In this document: positions 1 to 12,790 of the stretch, piece by piece
Layout of the letters: each line of letters begins with the position of its first letter
How positions within the stretch are numbered: the first letter of the stretch is position 1
Assembly (NCBI GenBank): GCA_001972305.1
Contig: BDDD01000118.1
Location: 208,060 to 272,059 of the forward strand
Origin: Cephalotus follicularis
Lineage: Eukaryota > Streptophyta > Magnoliopsida > Oxalidales > Cephalotaceae
Direction of reading: 5' to 3'
DNA length: 64,000 nucleotides
Made by a program: the position numbers and the translations under genes
The notes under the pieces: model-generated
Databases searched by the model: none
The model's input: the letters and a program-made list of their open reading frames with translations, nothing else
Told to the model about the DNA's origin: nothing

Positions 1-69
1 CTTAAGAAATTCTTTCCACTTCATAAAACCAATAAACTTAGGAACGACATTCTCCAGTTTTGGTAAAAA

Positions 70-2055
70 TCAAATGAATCATTTTCTAGGTGTATGGAAC
101 GTTTTAAAGATCTTCTCTTAGAGTGACCTCATCATAGTTTGAACACGTGGCATTTATGCCAAATCATCTACGAAGGGATTGACTACCAGACCAAGCAATT
201 GGTCGAATCTATGTGTCCCGATGGGTTCACCTCGTACACTGATGAAAACGAGGCATGGAATTTCCTTTTAGATTTAGGTGAGAGAACTAGAGAGTGGGAG
301 TCAGCTCAAGTCTCCGAGAGAGCATTACCAAATAAAGGGTATTTTGTAGAAGGAGCAGTTGCTAAAGAGGCACATCTAGACAGTCTCGTGACTAGACTAG
401 AATCACTTATTAGGGGTTCCACACAAGTAAATCAAATCGATCAAAGCACCCCTATGGGTTCTTGGTGCCAGTCCCTAAACCATGTTTTTGAATAATGCCA
501 AGTCTATATTGACAACCAATATGCTCCTAAGAATGTGTCTACTATGAACCAATACAACCCGTATAGTAACACTTACAATCCGGGTTGGCGAAATCATCCA
601 AACTTCTCATGGAGTCAAGGGCAAAACATGCGGGGACAATCCAGCTTTTCGGGGCAGCCTTCTAGCGTTGGTGCCCCACCCTCACACTTTTCGGGACAAC
701 CTTCGAGCTTCCCTAGCCACTCTGCACCACAGCAGACATTTCCAAGGTTCTCCCAAAATTCGAACACTATTCGACCATCCTTCCCACCACAAAATCAATT
801 TTCCAGTCAACAGACATCAAGTTTGCCAAACCAAAGGGATGATACATCTAGGATTTCATCGTTAGAAAAGAGCGTGGAACTTCTAATGAGCACTATGATA
901 ACTAGTCAGCATAACATGGAAAAACAAATTTCACAACTAGCATCCGCTCTGCACGAAAGAGAAAAAGGAAAAATGCCTTCACAACCTGACCCGAACCCTA
1001 GGACTACCTTAAACCATTCCGCTCAAATCCAACAACCTATAAATCCGCAAAATTCAGCTTCCTCCTCTGGTCCATCAAAACAAGTTTTTGCCCTAAGGAG
1101 TGAAAATGAATACCATCCAGCGGATCAAACGGAGAACGTGAGCGAGCAAATGGAGGAATCCTTGGCGCAAGAGAATTTGCAAGAATTATTGATTGACCCA
1201 TCAGAGCAATCAATACAATTAAATGCGCATGATGAATTGAGGAAGGAGAAAGAGGATGAGAAGAAGAAACAACCGGTCGAGGCGCCAAAGCGTTCATTTG
1301 ACCCACCAGCTCCCTTTCCAAAAAGATTGCAAAGCAAGAAATCCCCAGCAATGGAGAAGATCATCGAAACATTTAGGCAAGTCCAAATCAATATCCCATT
1401 GCTGGAAGCCATAGAACAGGTGCCCTCTTACGTAAAAGTCCTTAAAGACTTATGCACTAAAAAGAGGATCCTTCAGACTCTGAAAAAGGCTTTCTTGGCA
1501 GCCAACATTAGTGCACTATTTTCGCAACCCCCGATGCGAAAGTATAAAGATCCTGGCTGCCCGACAATCTCTTGTATCATTGGCAACACAAAAATTGAGA
1601 ATGCCTTGCTCGATTTAGGAGCAAGTGTGAACTTGTTTCCGTCATCGGTTTATGAGAAGCTTGGATTAGGAGAGTTAAGACCAACCACGATGACATTGCA
1701 ATTAGCGGATATGTCTGTGAAGGTGTCGCGAGGGAAAATCGAGGATGTGTTGATAAAGGTTGGAGAGTTTTTCTTTCCTGTCGACTTCGTCGTGTTAGAC
1801 ACCAAGCCTATTGCAAACTTAATTGATCAAATTCCAGTTATCCTTGGCAGACCTTTCCTCGCTACAAGCAATGCGTTAATCAATTGTCGAAATGGTCTGA
1901 TCATATTAAGATTCGAAAATACGTCCGTGGATTTTAATGTTTTCCGATTGGGTAAGCATTCCGCTGATTTTGATGAATTGAACGCACTCCATGCATTTCC
2001 CGATTATATTGAGACACACTTCGACATTGATTTTGATGGAAATTTTAATGATTGA
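70..2055 (+). pseudogene. Athila gag and protease region
   Basis: The first part resembles the C-terminal half of plant gypsy Gag: a segment with TWHLCQIIYEGIDYQTK followed by a Gln/Ser/Pro-rich stretch (about 535-1100) with NPGWRNHPNFSW. A charged Glu/Lys-rich linker follows (about 1110-1330). An aspartic protease domain covers about 1550-1950, with LLDLGASVNLFPSS in the position of the catalytic DTGA/DSGA loop and VILGRPFLATSNALINC as the flap/C-terminal motif. In an active element Gag forms the particle and the protease cuts the polyprotein. The fossil continues into RT on the same strand. The true start lies left of the window. Confidence 0.82.
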
Positions 2056-3596
2056 ATACGGGATTTAGAGGATATCGATGGAGGTGATTTCATTGATGTG
2101 TTTAGTATGCAACCATTAGAGCCAGTGGGCCCCTTGTCCACATCCTTACCTAAACCATCAATTGAGGAGCCTCCAAAACTTGAACTCAAAGAATTGCCCT
2201 CTACATTGAAATACTCATTTCTAGGTGACAACCAAACTCTTCTTGTTATCATTTCATCTGATCTTACTCCCAGTCAGGAAGATGAGGTTATTGACTTACT
2301 CAAAGAAAATAAAGAGGCAATTGGTTGGACAATGGCTGACATCAAAGGAATTAGCCCTTCTATTTGCGAGCATCGCATAAATCTCATAGAAGGATCCAAA
2401 CCTTCTAGAGAACCTCAGCGAAGAGCAAATCCCTTGATGAAAGAAGCCATACAAAAAGAAATCTTGAAGTGGCTGGACAATGGGATCATCTATCCCATTT
2501 CGGATAGTCAATGGGTGAGTCCCATCCACGTTGTCCCAAAGAAATCCGGAGTAACGGTAATGCAATCCTCCACCAATGATTTACTTCCTACAAAAATCCA
2601 AACTGGATGAAGGGTGTGCATTGACTATCGAAAGTTGAATACAGCAACCTGGAAGGATCATTTTCCACTTCCGTTTATCGATCAAATGCTAGATAGGTTA
2701 GCTGGTCATGAGTATTATTATTTTCTCGATGGGTACTCTGGATACAATCAAATTTCCATCGCTCCGCAAGATCAAGAGAAAACCACGTTCACATGCCCTT
2801 TCAGAACATTTTCTTACTGACAATGATTGAATACGGGATTTAGAGGATATCGATGGAGGTGATTTCATTGATGTGTTTAGTATGCAACCATTAGAGCCAG
2901 TGGGCCCCTTGTCCACATCCTTACCTAAACCATCAATTGAGGAGCCTCCAAAACTTGAACTCAAAGAATTGCCCTCTACATTGAAATACTCATTTCTAGG
3001 TGACAACCAAACTCTTCTTGTTATCATTTCATCTGATCTTACTCCCAGTCAGGAAGATGAGGTTATTGACTTACTCAAAGAAAATAAAGAGGCAATTGGT
3101 TGGACAATGGCTGACATCAAAGGAATTAGCCCTTCTATTTGCGAGCATCGCATAAATCTCATAGAAGGATCCAAACCTTCTAGAGAACCTCAGCGAAGAG
3201 CAAATCCCTTGATGAAAGAAGCCATACAAAAAGAAATCTTGAAGTGGCTGGACAATGGGATCATCTATCCCATTTCGGATAGTCAATGGGTGAGTCCCAT
3301 CCACGTTGTCCCAAAGAAATCCGGAGTAACGGTAATGCAATCCTCCACCAATGATTTACTTCCTACAAAAATCCAAACTGGATGAAGGGTGTGCATTGAC
3401 TATCGAAAGTTGAATACAGCAACCTGGAAGGATCATTTTCCACTTCCGTTTATCGATCAAATGCTAGATAGGTTAGCTGGTCATGAGTATTATTATTTTC
3501 TCGATGGGTACTCTGGATACAATCAAATTTCCATCGCTCCGCAAGATCAAGAGAAAACCACGTTCACATGCCCTTTCAGAACATTTTCTTACTGAC
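2047..3596 (+). repeat. 775-bp direct tandem duplication inside Athila pol
   Basis: Copy 1 is 2047-2821 and copy 2 is 2822-3596. The offset is exactly 775 bp, and the two copies look identical throughout in my reading: both encode the same 170- and 68-residue stretches. Identity over the full length points to a very recent duplication, or to an assembly artefact, in an element that is otherwise clearly old. Confidence 0.9.
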
Positions 3597-5215
3597 GCAT
3601 GCCATTTGGCCTTTGCAATGCTCCCGCTACCTTCCAAAGGTGCATGATGAGTATTTTCTCTGACATGGTGGAAGACTTTCTTGAAGTTTTTATGGATGAC
3701 TTTTCTGTGCATGGTACCTCATTTTCTGAATGCCTTCATCACCTAAAATTAGTACTCGAAAGAAGTCGAGAGAAGAATTTGGTGCTTAATTGGGAAAAGT
3801 GCAATTTCATGGTAAAGAAGGGGATCGTTCTTGGACATGTAGTGTCAAAAGAAGAAATTCAAGTAGATAAAGCAAAAATTGAAGTCATCAAGCATTTGCG
3901 TCCACCTCGCAATGTGAATGATATCCGAGCATTCCTCGGACATGCTGGTTTTTATCGAAGGTTCATTAAGGATTTTAGCAAGGTAGCACGCCCCTTGACT
4001 TCGCTCCTTGCGAAAGATCAAGATTTTATTTTCTCTGATGAGTGCCTTGTAGCATTTCACCGCTTAAACAAGGAGCTCACTTCCACTCCTATCATTCAGG
4101 CACCAATCTGGACTGAACCTTTTGAGATCATGTGCGACGCCTCCGATAGTGCCATTGGAGCGGTTCTCGGTCAAAGAATGAATAAATTGCCTCACGTCAT
4201 CTATTATGCAAGTAGGACCCTTTCCGACGCGCAATTGAATTACACGACCACTGAGAAGGAATTTTTAGCTGTGGTCTTTGCGCTTGAGAAATTTCGATCG
4301 TATCTTTTAGGGTCACATGTCATCGTTTATACTGATCATGCTGCGATTCGGCATCTCATGAGTAAAAAGGATGCAAAAGCAGGTCTTATCCGGTGGGTTC
4401 TGCTCCTTCAAGAATTTGACGTTGAAATTCGAGACAAGAAAGGAACTGAGAATTTGGTAGCCGACCATCTATCCCGACTTTCCAATACACCCGAGGTCCA
4501 TGGTCTGATTAATGAGAGTTTTCCTGATGAGCAGATTATGCGTGTTGAGAGCGAGCCATGGTATGCAGACATAGTGAATTATCTTGTTACGGAAAGTGTA
4601 CCCTCGGATTGGTCCGCTCAAGTTAGGCATAGGTTTCTGTCGCAAGCAAAACATTTTTATTGGGATGATCCTTATCTTTTCAAAGCATGTCCGAATTTAA
4701 TTTTGCGACGATGTGTTCCTGATCATGAGCATCACTCGGTTCTATCTTTTTGTCATGGTCAAGCATGTGGAGGTCATTTTGGCCCGACCAAGACAGCAGC
4801 TAAGGTTTTACAATGTGGTTTTTATTGGCCGACTCTTTTTAAAGATGCATTTTAGTACTGTAAGGCTTGTGCTTCGTGTCAAGCTTTAGGCCGTGTGACG
4901 AAACGAAATATGATACCTTTGACACCGATTTTGACGATTGAAATCTTTGATGTTTGGGGTATTGATTTTATGGGACCGTTTCCAAATTCATTTGGAAATT
5001 TATACATCCTTCTAGCTGTTGATTATGTTTTAAAGTGGATTGAGGCGATTCCTTGTCGAACCAATGACAACTCCGTCGTTGTTAAATTTCTCAAGGGACA
5101 TATTTTTTCTCGTTTTGGCACTCCACGTGCCATTATCAGTGATAGAGGTACTCATTTTTGCAATCGTTCCATTGCATCCTCAACTCTCAGTTATCAAGCG
5201 TCTCTTCGGCCCTAA
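2098..5215 (+). pseudogene. Athila pol: RT, RNase H, integrase part
   Basis: RT motifs are visible: [82 protein letters not shown] and the catalytic FMDDFSVHG. RNase H follows at about 4120-4480 ([40 protein letters not shown]). An integrase zinc-binding H-H-C-C region lies near 4720-4880, and a catalytic-core start with [10 protein letters not shown] and [10 protein letters not shown] near 4950-5160. The integrase is not complete before the junction at about 5215. The amino-terminal RT part occurs twice because of a 775-bp tandem duplication (separate entry). Fossil; role in life was reverse transcription and integration. Confidence 0.85.
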
Positions 5216-5221
5216 AAAGGG

Positions 5222-5830
5222 TTACAAATGTTAGTCTCACAACCTGAGTCCAAAACCCAAGTTGAACTTACATTGTAAGCTAGATGGATAAAGAAAGTAC
5301 TTAACCCTGAGGCACCTCCTGTAATGGAAGCAAGGAATTGCTTGTAATTTCTCTTCTAGTGCCCTAGCTTCTCATAATAGAAGCAGGCTTTCTCCTTGGA
5401 AAGCTGTTTAATCCTCTTATGAATGGCATCCCCAACCACGTGAAGTGGTTCATTTTCTTTCTTCCTTATGCACGCCATGCCCTTGGAACTTGATCCTCTT
5501 GATCTACCCCTCTAAGAGGTTGTTCCAGAAGAAGGAATAGTTGTCACAGATTGATTTGACCCAGATTGGTCTAAATCTACCTTAACAGTGCCCGACTGCG
5601 TGCCACACAACTCCTCAAGCTGTACAAGCATGGCACATAAGGTATGTGAGTGCATGCATAGCGTTTCCCAGTGTGACCTCATGCCAAAAATAGCCATGTA
5701 ACGGGATCTATGATCATTGTCCCACCACTTAGCCACCCTGGCCTTGTGATGGTTAGATGCATTGATCTCTAATGTGGGGGTATCTCAGTCATAACATGAA
5801 CAACTCTCATGCTCGTGAGCATCTTTGCAC
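5222..5830 (-). pseudogene. Copia gag C-terminus and start of protease
   Basis: On the - strand the sequence encodes a copia Gag zinc-knuckle region recognisable as KEKACFYYEKLGH..KR. It is followed by SSTWVLDSGC, the start of the copia aspartic protease. The same order and closely similar wording occur in the copia element at 63100-63450 (KAYFFFGKPGHWKREC then SSTWVLDTGC), which supports the call. Upstream the reading is degraded. Only the end of gag and the first residues of protease are present before the junction with Athila. Confidence 0.7.
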
Positions 5831-7344
5831 AACCATTCAAAGAACGCGGATTATGTCACTTAAGAAAAAGTAAAACATGCCAAAAAAAACGGTGTTGTCT
5901 GCCATTTGAGTATATTGAATATGTTATCTAATAACCTATTAGAAGAAACAAGAGAGTAATTTAGCAGATCATTCAATTTTATGTTATTACCATAATTCTT
6001 GGTCTTTAGTAATTATGGCTCCTCCCACAATTCTAATCGTATCCCACACCTCCATGTGAAATTCGGGAAGCACCCGTTTCCTAGCGGGGATCGGAATCTA
6101 TTTCGCATATTATGGTTAGCGAGACGTAACCATAATACCAAATAGGTAGGCATTTAGCATCAATTTGCATTAGGGCCACGCCCTTGAAATTGCAAGATCC
6201 GATACAAGTTCGGCCTCACGACCCATACAATCCACCGCTGGGCGGTTCAATAGTATGAACTCGGTATAAGTCAGACCCACTACCCTTAAAGAAATCAACC
6301 AGTTTTGATATTAATCAGGAGGCTGATTATAAATGCCAAAACTTAGTTATTTCCTCCCAGTGTTACCCCAGCACTGAAATTTAGAAGAAATGGTCATATG
6401 GGGGACCTCTGTTGGGCAGTGCTATCCCCAATATATCCATACTAGTAAACGAAGACTTGGAAGGCCAACAACATGACACCTTTGTGTCCCACCGCTTATG
6501 GACTTATTATTTCACAATTGGAGGAATTTGAGGTCTCATCAAATTTTAAAATACCAAAGCCGTTATTAAATCAATTTTAATGTTCCAATCCATTTGGAAA
6601 CGGCTTATTATGCTTGACGTGTTTGGATTGTTTGCAAAAAGTAAACATCCATCTCATGCATCCTATGATCCACATAGAAATAAAAATGGCTTGGCTAGGG
6701 ATTAAATCTATAAGCGATCACATGAGCATATGTGATCACTGGGCCTCCTAGGTGAACTATTCAAAACTACTTTATTACAAAATGCTCCATGCATACATGG
6801 CCTTCACTTGGTCTTGCATTTTCCTTGATCTTCCTCTTCAAGCTCCTTTGCGATTCCTCTATTCTTTTATTTACAAAAAATATATTTTACAAAATAAATT
6901 TAAAAAATAAAGAATAGAATACAAATGGAGGGAGAGAGAGAATTACAAAAATAAGGAAAAATGGTGCTAGCAGGCAACCATATTACAGACCAAATAAAGT
7001 ACATGATAATAAAGCAAATTTAAATCATCCACAAAAGAAACCAAAAGCTAGGTTCAATCCCATTGCCTACCATCATGCATAAGCATTTAAATCTATATCC
7101 ACAATAGAAATAAATAAACACAACCAAATTCAATTTCCGATGACCAATTGAAATAATCCCAAGATTGCCGATATTCCAATAAAACTCCCACTAAATTATT
7201 TAAAATCTAGTTTCCCTCTATTTAAGAAAAACTTAATTTTATAAAACAACAATGGGAAGGGAATTAAATTAGAATCTCAGCTACTTTAATCATTCCAAAA
7301 TAGTCACCAAAAACTGAAATTAAAGTCCAATTGATATTAAAACG
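5831..7344. other. Non-coding leader between copia PBS and gag
   Basis: About 1.5 kb, AT-rich in its right half (6840-7260), with no convincing reading frame on either strand. Its position between the PBS at 7345-7360 and gag suggests a long untranslated leader plus decayed 5' gag of the copia element. I recognise no other feature in it. Confidence 0.4.
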
Positions 7345-7360
7345 GATCGCTCTGATACCA
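7345..7360 (-). other. Primer-binding site, tRNA-iMet type
   Basis: The - strand reads TGGTATCAGAGCGATC, complementary to the 3' end of initiator methionine tRNA, two bases from the LTR end. It marks 7363-8544 as the 5' LTR of the leftward internal region. Confidence 0.85.
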
Positions 7361-7362
7361 CT

Positions 7363-8544
7363 TGTTGCAACCCAGGAGGGGTCCCGGTCGATTTTGGGTC
7401 TAGGATGCAAGTGTGTATAATTTTAATTTTTCAAAAAACACCAAGACACGAAGTCAAGGTCACACTTACATCTTACTACCAAAATCTATGCGCCTAGGAT
7501 CTCCGTTTAATATTCCATCGAACAAACCGTAAAGTCAAGCATACATCCACGTAACCAAAACCGATTCGGTAAACATTAAAAACATAAGATTAGGAACAAT
7601 ACCCACGTTGGCGGCTCCATCACTTTGCCGTTACACGCTTGCAGAAGCAACTTCCGGTTACCGGCTCCACTGCCGGTTTTCGACCACTCCATGAAAACTT
7701 CAACCAAGACACCAACGGACTCCAAAAAAAAACCGCTTGACCCATTTCTGGCGGAGACGCATCGAGAAGCGCCCCAGAACAAGGCGAACAATAGTGGTGA
7801 CTCACTGAGTTCAGACTCAGTGTGGCTCAGTCAACGCGCCATAGACCGGCCGCCACATATGTGAACCACAAACACCCAATCGACACACCGGCGGCCGAGA
7901 CTCGGTGAGACTCGGCCTGGAACACGGTGAACAGTCGACGGCGAGTCAACCCGCTCGGCGAAAACATGATCGCTGAGACACCGCACCGCCACAACCGACA
8001 CCTACAAAGCACGGCCAACACAACCCAATGCACGACTCACCGTGAATCAGCACAGAACGCCGAGTCACGATGCACTATGCACTGAGTCACCAGGGACTAC
8101 TCAGATGTGCGAAACCGACCAAAAACGCACCGAAAAAAGCCTAGTCTAGGGCCAAAATAGGCAGAGCCAAGCATGGCTCCACCTACCAAGACACCGGCGG
8201 CAGAAGAGAAGCCGCGACAGTGGGTGACGCGTAAAGTGTCGGGCCAAAGCAGAGAGAGATAGAAGAGAAAAATGCGAGAGAAAGAGAGAGAGGCTTATCG
8301 TGGATGAAAGCCGGCCTCTTTCCCCGGCCACCGACGCCTCTCGCGCGGTCATCACCGGCCAGGAAGCGCACATGGAGCGCTGGCGCACGCGTAGCATGCA
8401 CGTTCTCTCGCTTGGTAGTGCGCCCATGCGCCAAAAATAAAATGCCAAAGCCCATCTCTTTTGTTTTTCTCTTTTATTATAAATAACATAAAATTTCTCT
8501 CTTAGTTTTAAATTATGTGCACCCCACACAACGTATGTTAAACA
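7363..8544 (-). repeat. Copia LTR, about 1.18 kb
   Basis: The + strand begins TGTTGCAACCC and ends GTTAAACA, giving TGTT/AACA inverted termini next to a PBS on the left and a purine tract on the right. The central part (about 7620-8460) is unusually GC-rich for this window. It has many ACTCAG/GAGTCA words, and a purine/pyrimidine-rich block lies near 8250-8330. A TATA-like TTTATTATAAATAAC region lies at about 8471-8486. Open frames inside it look incidental. Confidence 0.72.
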
Positions 8545-8566
8545 TACTCCCACTGTGGTTTCTCTT
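8545..8566 (-). other. Polypurine tract of copia element
   Basis: The - strand reads AAGAGAAACCACAGTGGGAG directly before the LTR start TGTTTAACA, the standard place for plus-strand priming. It closely resembles the copia tract at 60074-60087 (CCAAGTGGGAGAT). Confidence 0.65.
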
Positions 8567-8659
8567 AATATATAAATTTGACAATACGGTGGTAAATTTA
8601 AATAAATAAATAAACCACTAATGCCAAATTAATGTATACTAGTTAAAACTAGATTTTAC

Positions 8660-11600
8660 GCCAAGCTAGCGTGTGTGTATACTGCATCGCTTTTCCAAAC
8701 CTTTGCACGCCCTTCCATGGTGAAACCTTTAAGAAGACATGATCACCAGCACTGAAGGTCAAAGGCCTCCTTTTGACACTGTCCACATAGCCCTTCTGCC
8801 GGCTCTGAGCTGCAAGCAGCTTCTCTTTAATCATCCTAATCTTTTCCGAAGTCTCATCCACAAACTCAGTCCCGAGTAAAGGTCGCTCCCCGACCTCATT
8901 CCAACAAACAAGAGATCTGCACTTCCTCCCATACAGTGCTTCAAACGGTGCCATGCCGATAATGGAATGATAGCGGTTGTTATAAGAGAACTCTATCAAT
9001 GGAATGTGATCCTCCTATGGACCAACAAAGTCAATAACGTAAGCCCGTAGCATATCCTCCAAGGCCTGGATGGTATGTTCAGACTGCCCATGGGTCTGAG
9101 GGTGAAAGGCAGTATTCAGGTTCATCTTCGTCCAGAAAGCTGTCTGAAATCTCTTCCAGAAGTTGGAAGTGACTATTACATACGATGCTGACTGGAACAC
9201 CGTGTAGCCTCACTATCTCATTCACATACAAAAGAGCCAGCTTGCTCACAGAATCAGTAACCTGTGTAGGTAGAAAGTGCACTGATTTGGTGAGTCTATC
9301 CACGATAACCCACACGACGTTGTGACGGTTCTGAGTCAGAGGAAAACCCAAAACAAAATCCATCGTAACATGCTCCCACTTCCACTATGGAATTGGTAAA
9401 GGCTGTAACAACCCTATCGGTCTCTGGTGCTCGGCCTTAACTGTCTTGCAAGTCAAACACCTTGCCACATACTCGACGATCTCTCGTTTCATGCCAGGCC
9501 ACCAGTAATCTCTCTTCATATCTTGGTACATTTTTGTGCTACTAGGGTGAATGTTGTACTGAGATTTATGAGCCTCGTAAAGCAACTCACTCTTCAACCC
9601 ATGTTCATTCGGAAGACACACCCGTCCTCGAAATCTTAAGACACCATCGGCATGTACCCGAAAATTAGACTCCGAGTCCAGATTATCTCGAATCTGTTGT
9701 AATTCAGGATCGTGTGCTTGAGCGTTCTTTATTTTGTCAAGCAAAGCTAGCTGTACTCTCATGCTAGCCATAAAGACTCCAGGTGACTGATTAAACGGAA
9801 ACCACTCTTGGAAGTCCTCTAACATTTTCCATTGCGAAGTCCTCTAACATTTTCCATTGCGACACCATCGCACTGGCAACCATAGCCTTGCGACTCAAGG
9901 CATTAGTGACCACATTCACTTTCCCCGGGTGGTATTGAATGTTGCAATCATAATCGTTAAAGAATTCCACCCACCTTCATTGCCTCATGTTCAGTGTATC
10001 TTGGCAGAACAGGTATCTCAAACTCTTATGATCTGTAAAGATTTCAAACTGCGCCCCATAAAGATAGTACCTCAACTTCTGAAGGGCGAAGATAATACTT
10101 GCAAGTTCAATGTCATGCATCGGGTAGTTTTCTTCATACGGCTTTAGCTTCTGAGAAGCATAAGCAATCACTCTTCCTCGCTGCATCAGTACGCAGCCCA
10201 AGCCCTTACCCGATGTATCACTGTAGACTACAAAGCTATCATTACCACCAGGTAATGCCAAGATAGGAGCAGAAACTGACCGATCCTTCAGCTTACAGAA
10301 ACTAGCTTCACAATCTTCAGCCTAGACAAATAAGGTCTTCTTCTGGGTCAGTCTAGTCAAAGGCACGGCTATCCTCGAAAAGTTTTGGATAAACCCCTTG
10401 TAATACCCCGGCAATCCAAGGAAATTGCGCACTTCAGTTACGTTTCTTGGTTGCGGCCAGTCTCGCACAACTTCGGTCTTTGATGGATCCACCGTCAAGC
10501 CTTACGCAGATACGATGTGACCGAGAAAGATCACATGATCAAGCCAGAATTCACACTTGCCGAACTTGGCGTACAACCGATGTTCTCTGAGAATATGCAA
10601 TACCAGCCTCAGATGATGAGTGTGTTCCTCCTCACTCCTCGAGTATACCAGTATGTCATCAATAAACACTACGACAAACTGATCCAGGTATGGCCGGAAT
10701 ACGTCATTCATCAATGACATGAAAGCTGCCGGTGCATCGGTAACACCAAATGGCATCACCAAGAACTCGTAATGACCATACCGTGTCCGGAAGGCAGTCT
10801 TCTCAATGTCTCCTTCCCTTACTCTCAGTTGGTGATAACCCGATCTCAAATCGAGCTTGGAAAACACCCTTAACCTTTGCAACTGGTGGAAAAAATCCTC
10901 GATATAGGGTAAAGGATACATGTTCTTGATAGTTGCCTCATTCAACATTCTGTAGTTGATGCAAAGCCTCATCGACCCATCCTTCTTCTTGAAAAATAAC
11001 ACAGGCGCACCCCACGGAGAAACACTGGCTCTAACAAAACCCTTATCAATCAGATCTTGTAACTGTAATGTCAGCTCTCGCAACTCAGCAGGAGCCATCC
11101 GATAAGGTGATTTAGAGATAGGAGGCATTCCAGGAACAAGATCAATAACGAACTCCATACTCCTCCTTGGTGGTAAAGATCCCAAGTCATCAGGAAACAC
11201 ATCCAGAAATTCACGCACAACCGGAATCTCCTCCATGCTCAAACCTTTCTCTTTCCTTTGATCAATTACATAAGCCAGGTATCCTTCGCATCCCTTCTCT
11301 AGATACTTCGATGCTCGAATAAAGGATATGATCAGTGTCGAGAACCCTTTGTCTCCCTTGAACTAAAATGTCGTTCCATCGGGTAGACAAAAATCCATGA
11401 TTTTATTATAACAATCCATGCGAGCACGGTGTGCTGATAGCCAATCCATCCCCAGTATAACATCGAAGTCACGGATAGGCAGTACTATCAATTCTGCATA
11501 GAAAGAAATGCCTGCCGTAGACATCTTACAACTCCTATATATCGAGTCAGTGTACATAGAAGTCCTAGTCGGTGTACTCACATCAAGCATATATGACATG

Positions 11601-11700
11601 CAGTCAGGGGTGACATCTAAGCAAGATGCAAAATGTGTAGATATAAAAGAATACGATGCTCCAGAATCCATCAACACTCTAGCAGAAAACCATTGATATA
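8660..11700 (-). pseudogene. Tekay pol: protease, RT, RNase H, integrase
   Basis: Protease lies near 11680-11360 (LMDSGASYSFIS, VILGMDWLSAHRA). RT lies near 11240-10390, with [67 protein letters not shown] and the catalytic [11 protein letters not shown]. RNase H lies near 10270-9960 ([28 protein letters not shown]). Integrase starts with the H-C zinc domain (HPSSTKMYQDMKRDYWWPGMK, CLTCKTVKAEHQ) at about 9600-9430. It continues through the core (VIVDRLTKSVHFLP) to FSAGDHVFLKVSPWKGV near 8700. The chromodomain end is absent. Fossil. Confidence 0.87.
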
Positions 11701-11759
11701 CAGAGTACCTCCAACACCAGAAGTCGACTCTGGAACCTCTATCTGAACAAGTACAAAAA

Positions 11760-12790
11760 CTCTACCTTTTTGTGATGCCCTTGCCGGTGTCCTTCCTCTG
11801 TGATGGTCCTGCCGTTGCACCACTACTACTTCCTGGCCCAGTAGGCACTGTAGCTGAACTCTTCAGACAGTCTTTCACCGAATGACCAGGTGCCCCACAC
11901 CTCAAGCACCAGCCACTGAACCTCCAGCAATCTTTCTGTTGGTGGCCCGCATGACCACAATAGAAACAACCTCCGGATCTAGCATTACTCCCCTGGCTGG
12001 GAGAACCCTGTGAAGCTGTCTGCTGAGATTTGCTCTTGGACGACTTCGTCGGAGAACCACCATCTTGCCATTTCGACGATGCCGGTCTGGATTGTGTAGG
12101 ACTCTGTTTATTATGTTGTGCGTGAGCTTTCTCAGCCCGGTCTTCACTGGATATGCTCTCCAGTAGTCTTGCTTTCTGAGCAACCTCCACAAAAGTCCCC
12201 AGTTCCATAGCCCTAATTCTTGATCGAAGATCCGGCCGCAGACCTCTCAGAAACCTCCGTATCTTCTTCACTTCATCAGCTACCAGATAGGGTGAATGTC
12301 TGGCTAGCTCCATGAACCTTGCTTGATACTCTATCACCGTCATCTCTCCCTGTCGCAACTCCAAGAGCTCCGTCTCCCGTCGCTCTTGTTCAATCCGTGG
12401 AACATAGGTCTCCAAGAACTCTGTCTAGAATCTACCCCAAGTGCTGTCAAGCCTCTGAGATTCCCACTTTTCTTTGACCATCTCCCACCAATGAATGGCC
12501 TCACCCCATAGACAGTATACAACAAACTTCGGTTTTTGATTGTCAGTACAGTCCATCACTTCAAAGATTTTTTCCAAATCCTGCAGCCATCTCTCGGCAA
12601 TGGTGGCATCAAGTTCCCCCCGGAAACTGGGTGGATTCTTCCTCATGAACCTTTCAATGTCTCTCCCAAACTGGTTACCATCCTCTTCCGGGCAATCGTC
12701 AGGAGCTCTATGTCGCGGCCGAGCTTGCGCATAGTACTGGCGAATCTCCTCCACATTAGCCACATTAAAGACCATCTGTTGCTGAAAATA
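11760..12790 (-). pseudogene. Tekay gag with two zinc knuckles
   Basis: The N-terminal part has the plant retrotrans_gag signature (AERWLQDLEKIFEVMDCTDNQK, WGEAIHWWEMVKEKW). It is followed by QGEMTVIEYQARFMELAR and a Ser/Gln-rich linker. Two CCHC knuckles close the protein: CFYCGHAGHQQKDC and CLRCGAPGHSVKDC, both CX2CX4HX4C. Gag would package element RNA into particles. It lies about 220 bp from the PBS, as expected, and feeds into protease downstream. Confidence 0.85.

Larger units (their letters stand above)
1..5215 (+). mobile_element. Athila-lineage Ty3/gypsy retrotransposon, partial
   Basis: Gag, protease, RT, RNase H and integrase sequence run left to right on the + strand, the Ty3/gypsy order. 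Lineage signs are the NPGWRNHPNFSW-type gag segment, the protease core with LLDLGASVNLFPSSVYEKLG, and RT with [13 protein letters not shown] and FMDDFSVHG. These are typical of the plant Athila clade. The element enters from the left edge, so its 5' LTR lies outside the window. On the right it stops inside integrase near 5215, where - strand copia sequence begins, so no 3' LTR is present. It is a broken fossil with a few breaks plus an internal tandem duplication. Lineage call is from motif memory, not a search. Confidence 0.88.
5222..8660 (-). mobile_element. Ty1/copia remnant with internal-LTR-internal layout
   Basis: From right to left on the - strand: a short internal tail with a polypurine tract (8545-8566), an LTR (7363-8544), a tRNA-iMet-type primer-binding site (7345-7360), about 1.5 kb of non-coding leader, and gag/protease remnants (5222-5830). 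An LTR flanked by PBS on one side and PPT on the other belongs to two internal regions at once. This is the arrangement expected of tandem copies sharing an LTR. Left edge abuts Athila integrase; right edge abuts Tekay integrase. Broken fossil. Confidence 0.65.

Noticed and set aside
7576-8553. Several overlapping frames on both strands in a GC-rich block
   Set aside because: They sit in the copia LTR. GC-rich sequence gives long chance frames, and none has a recognisable domain.
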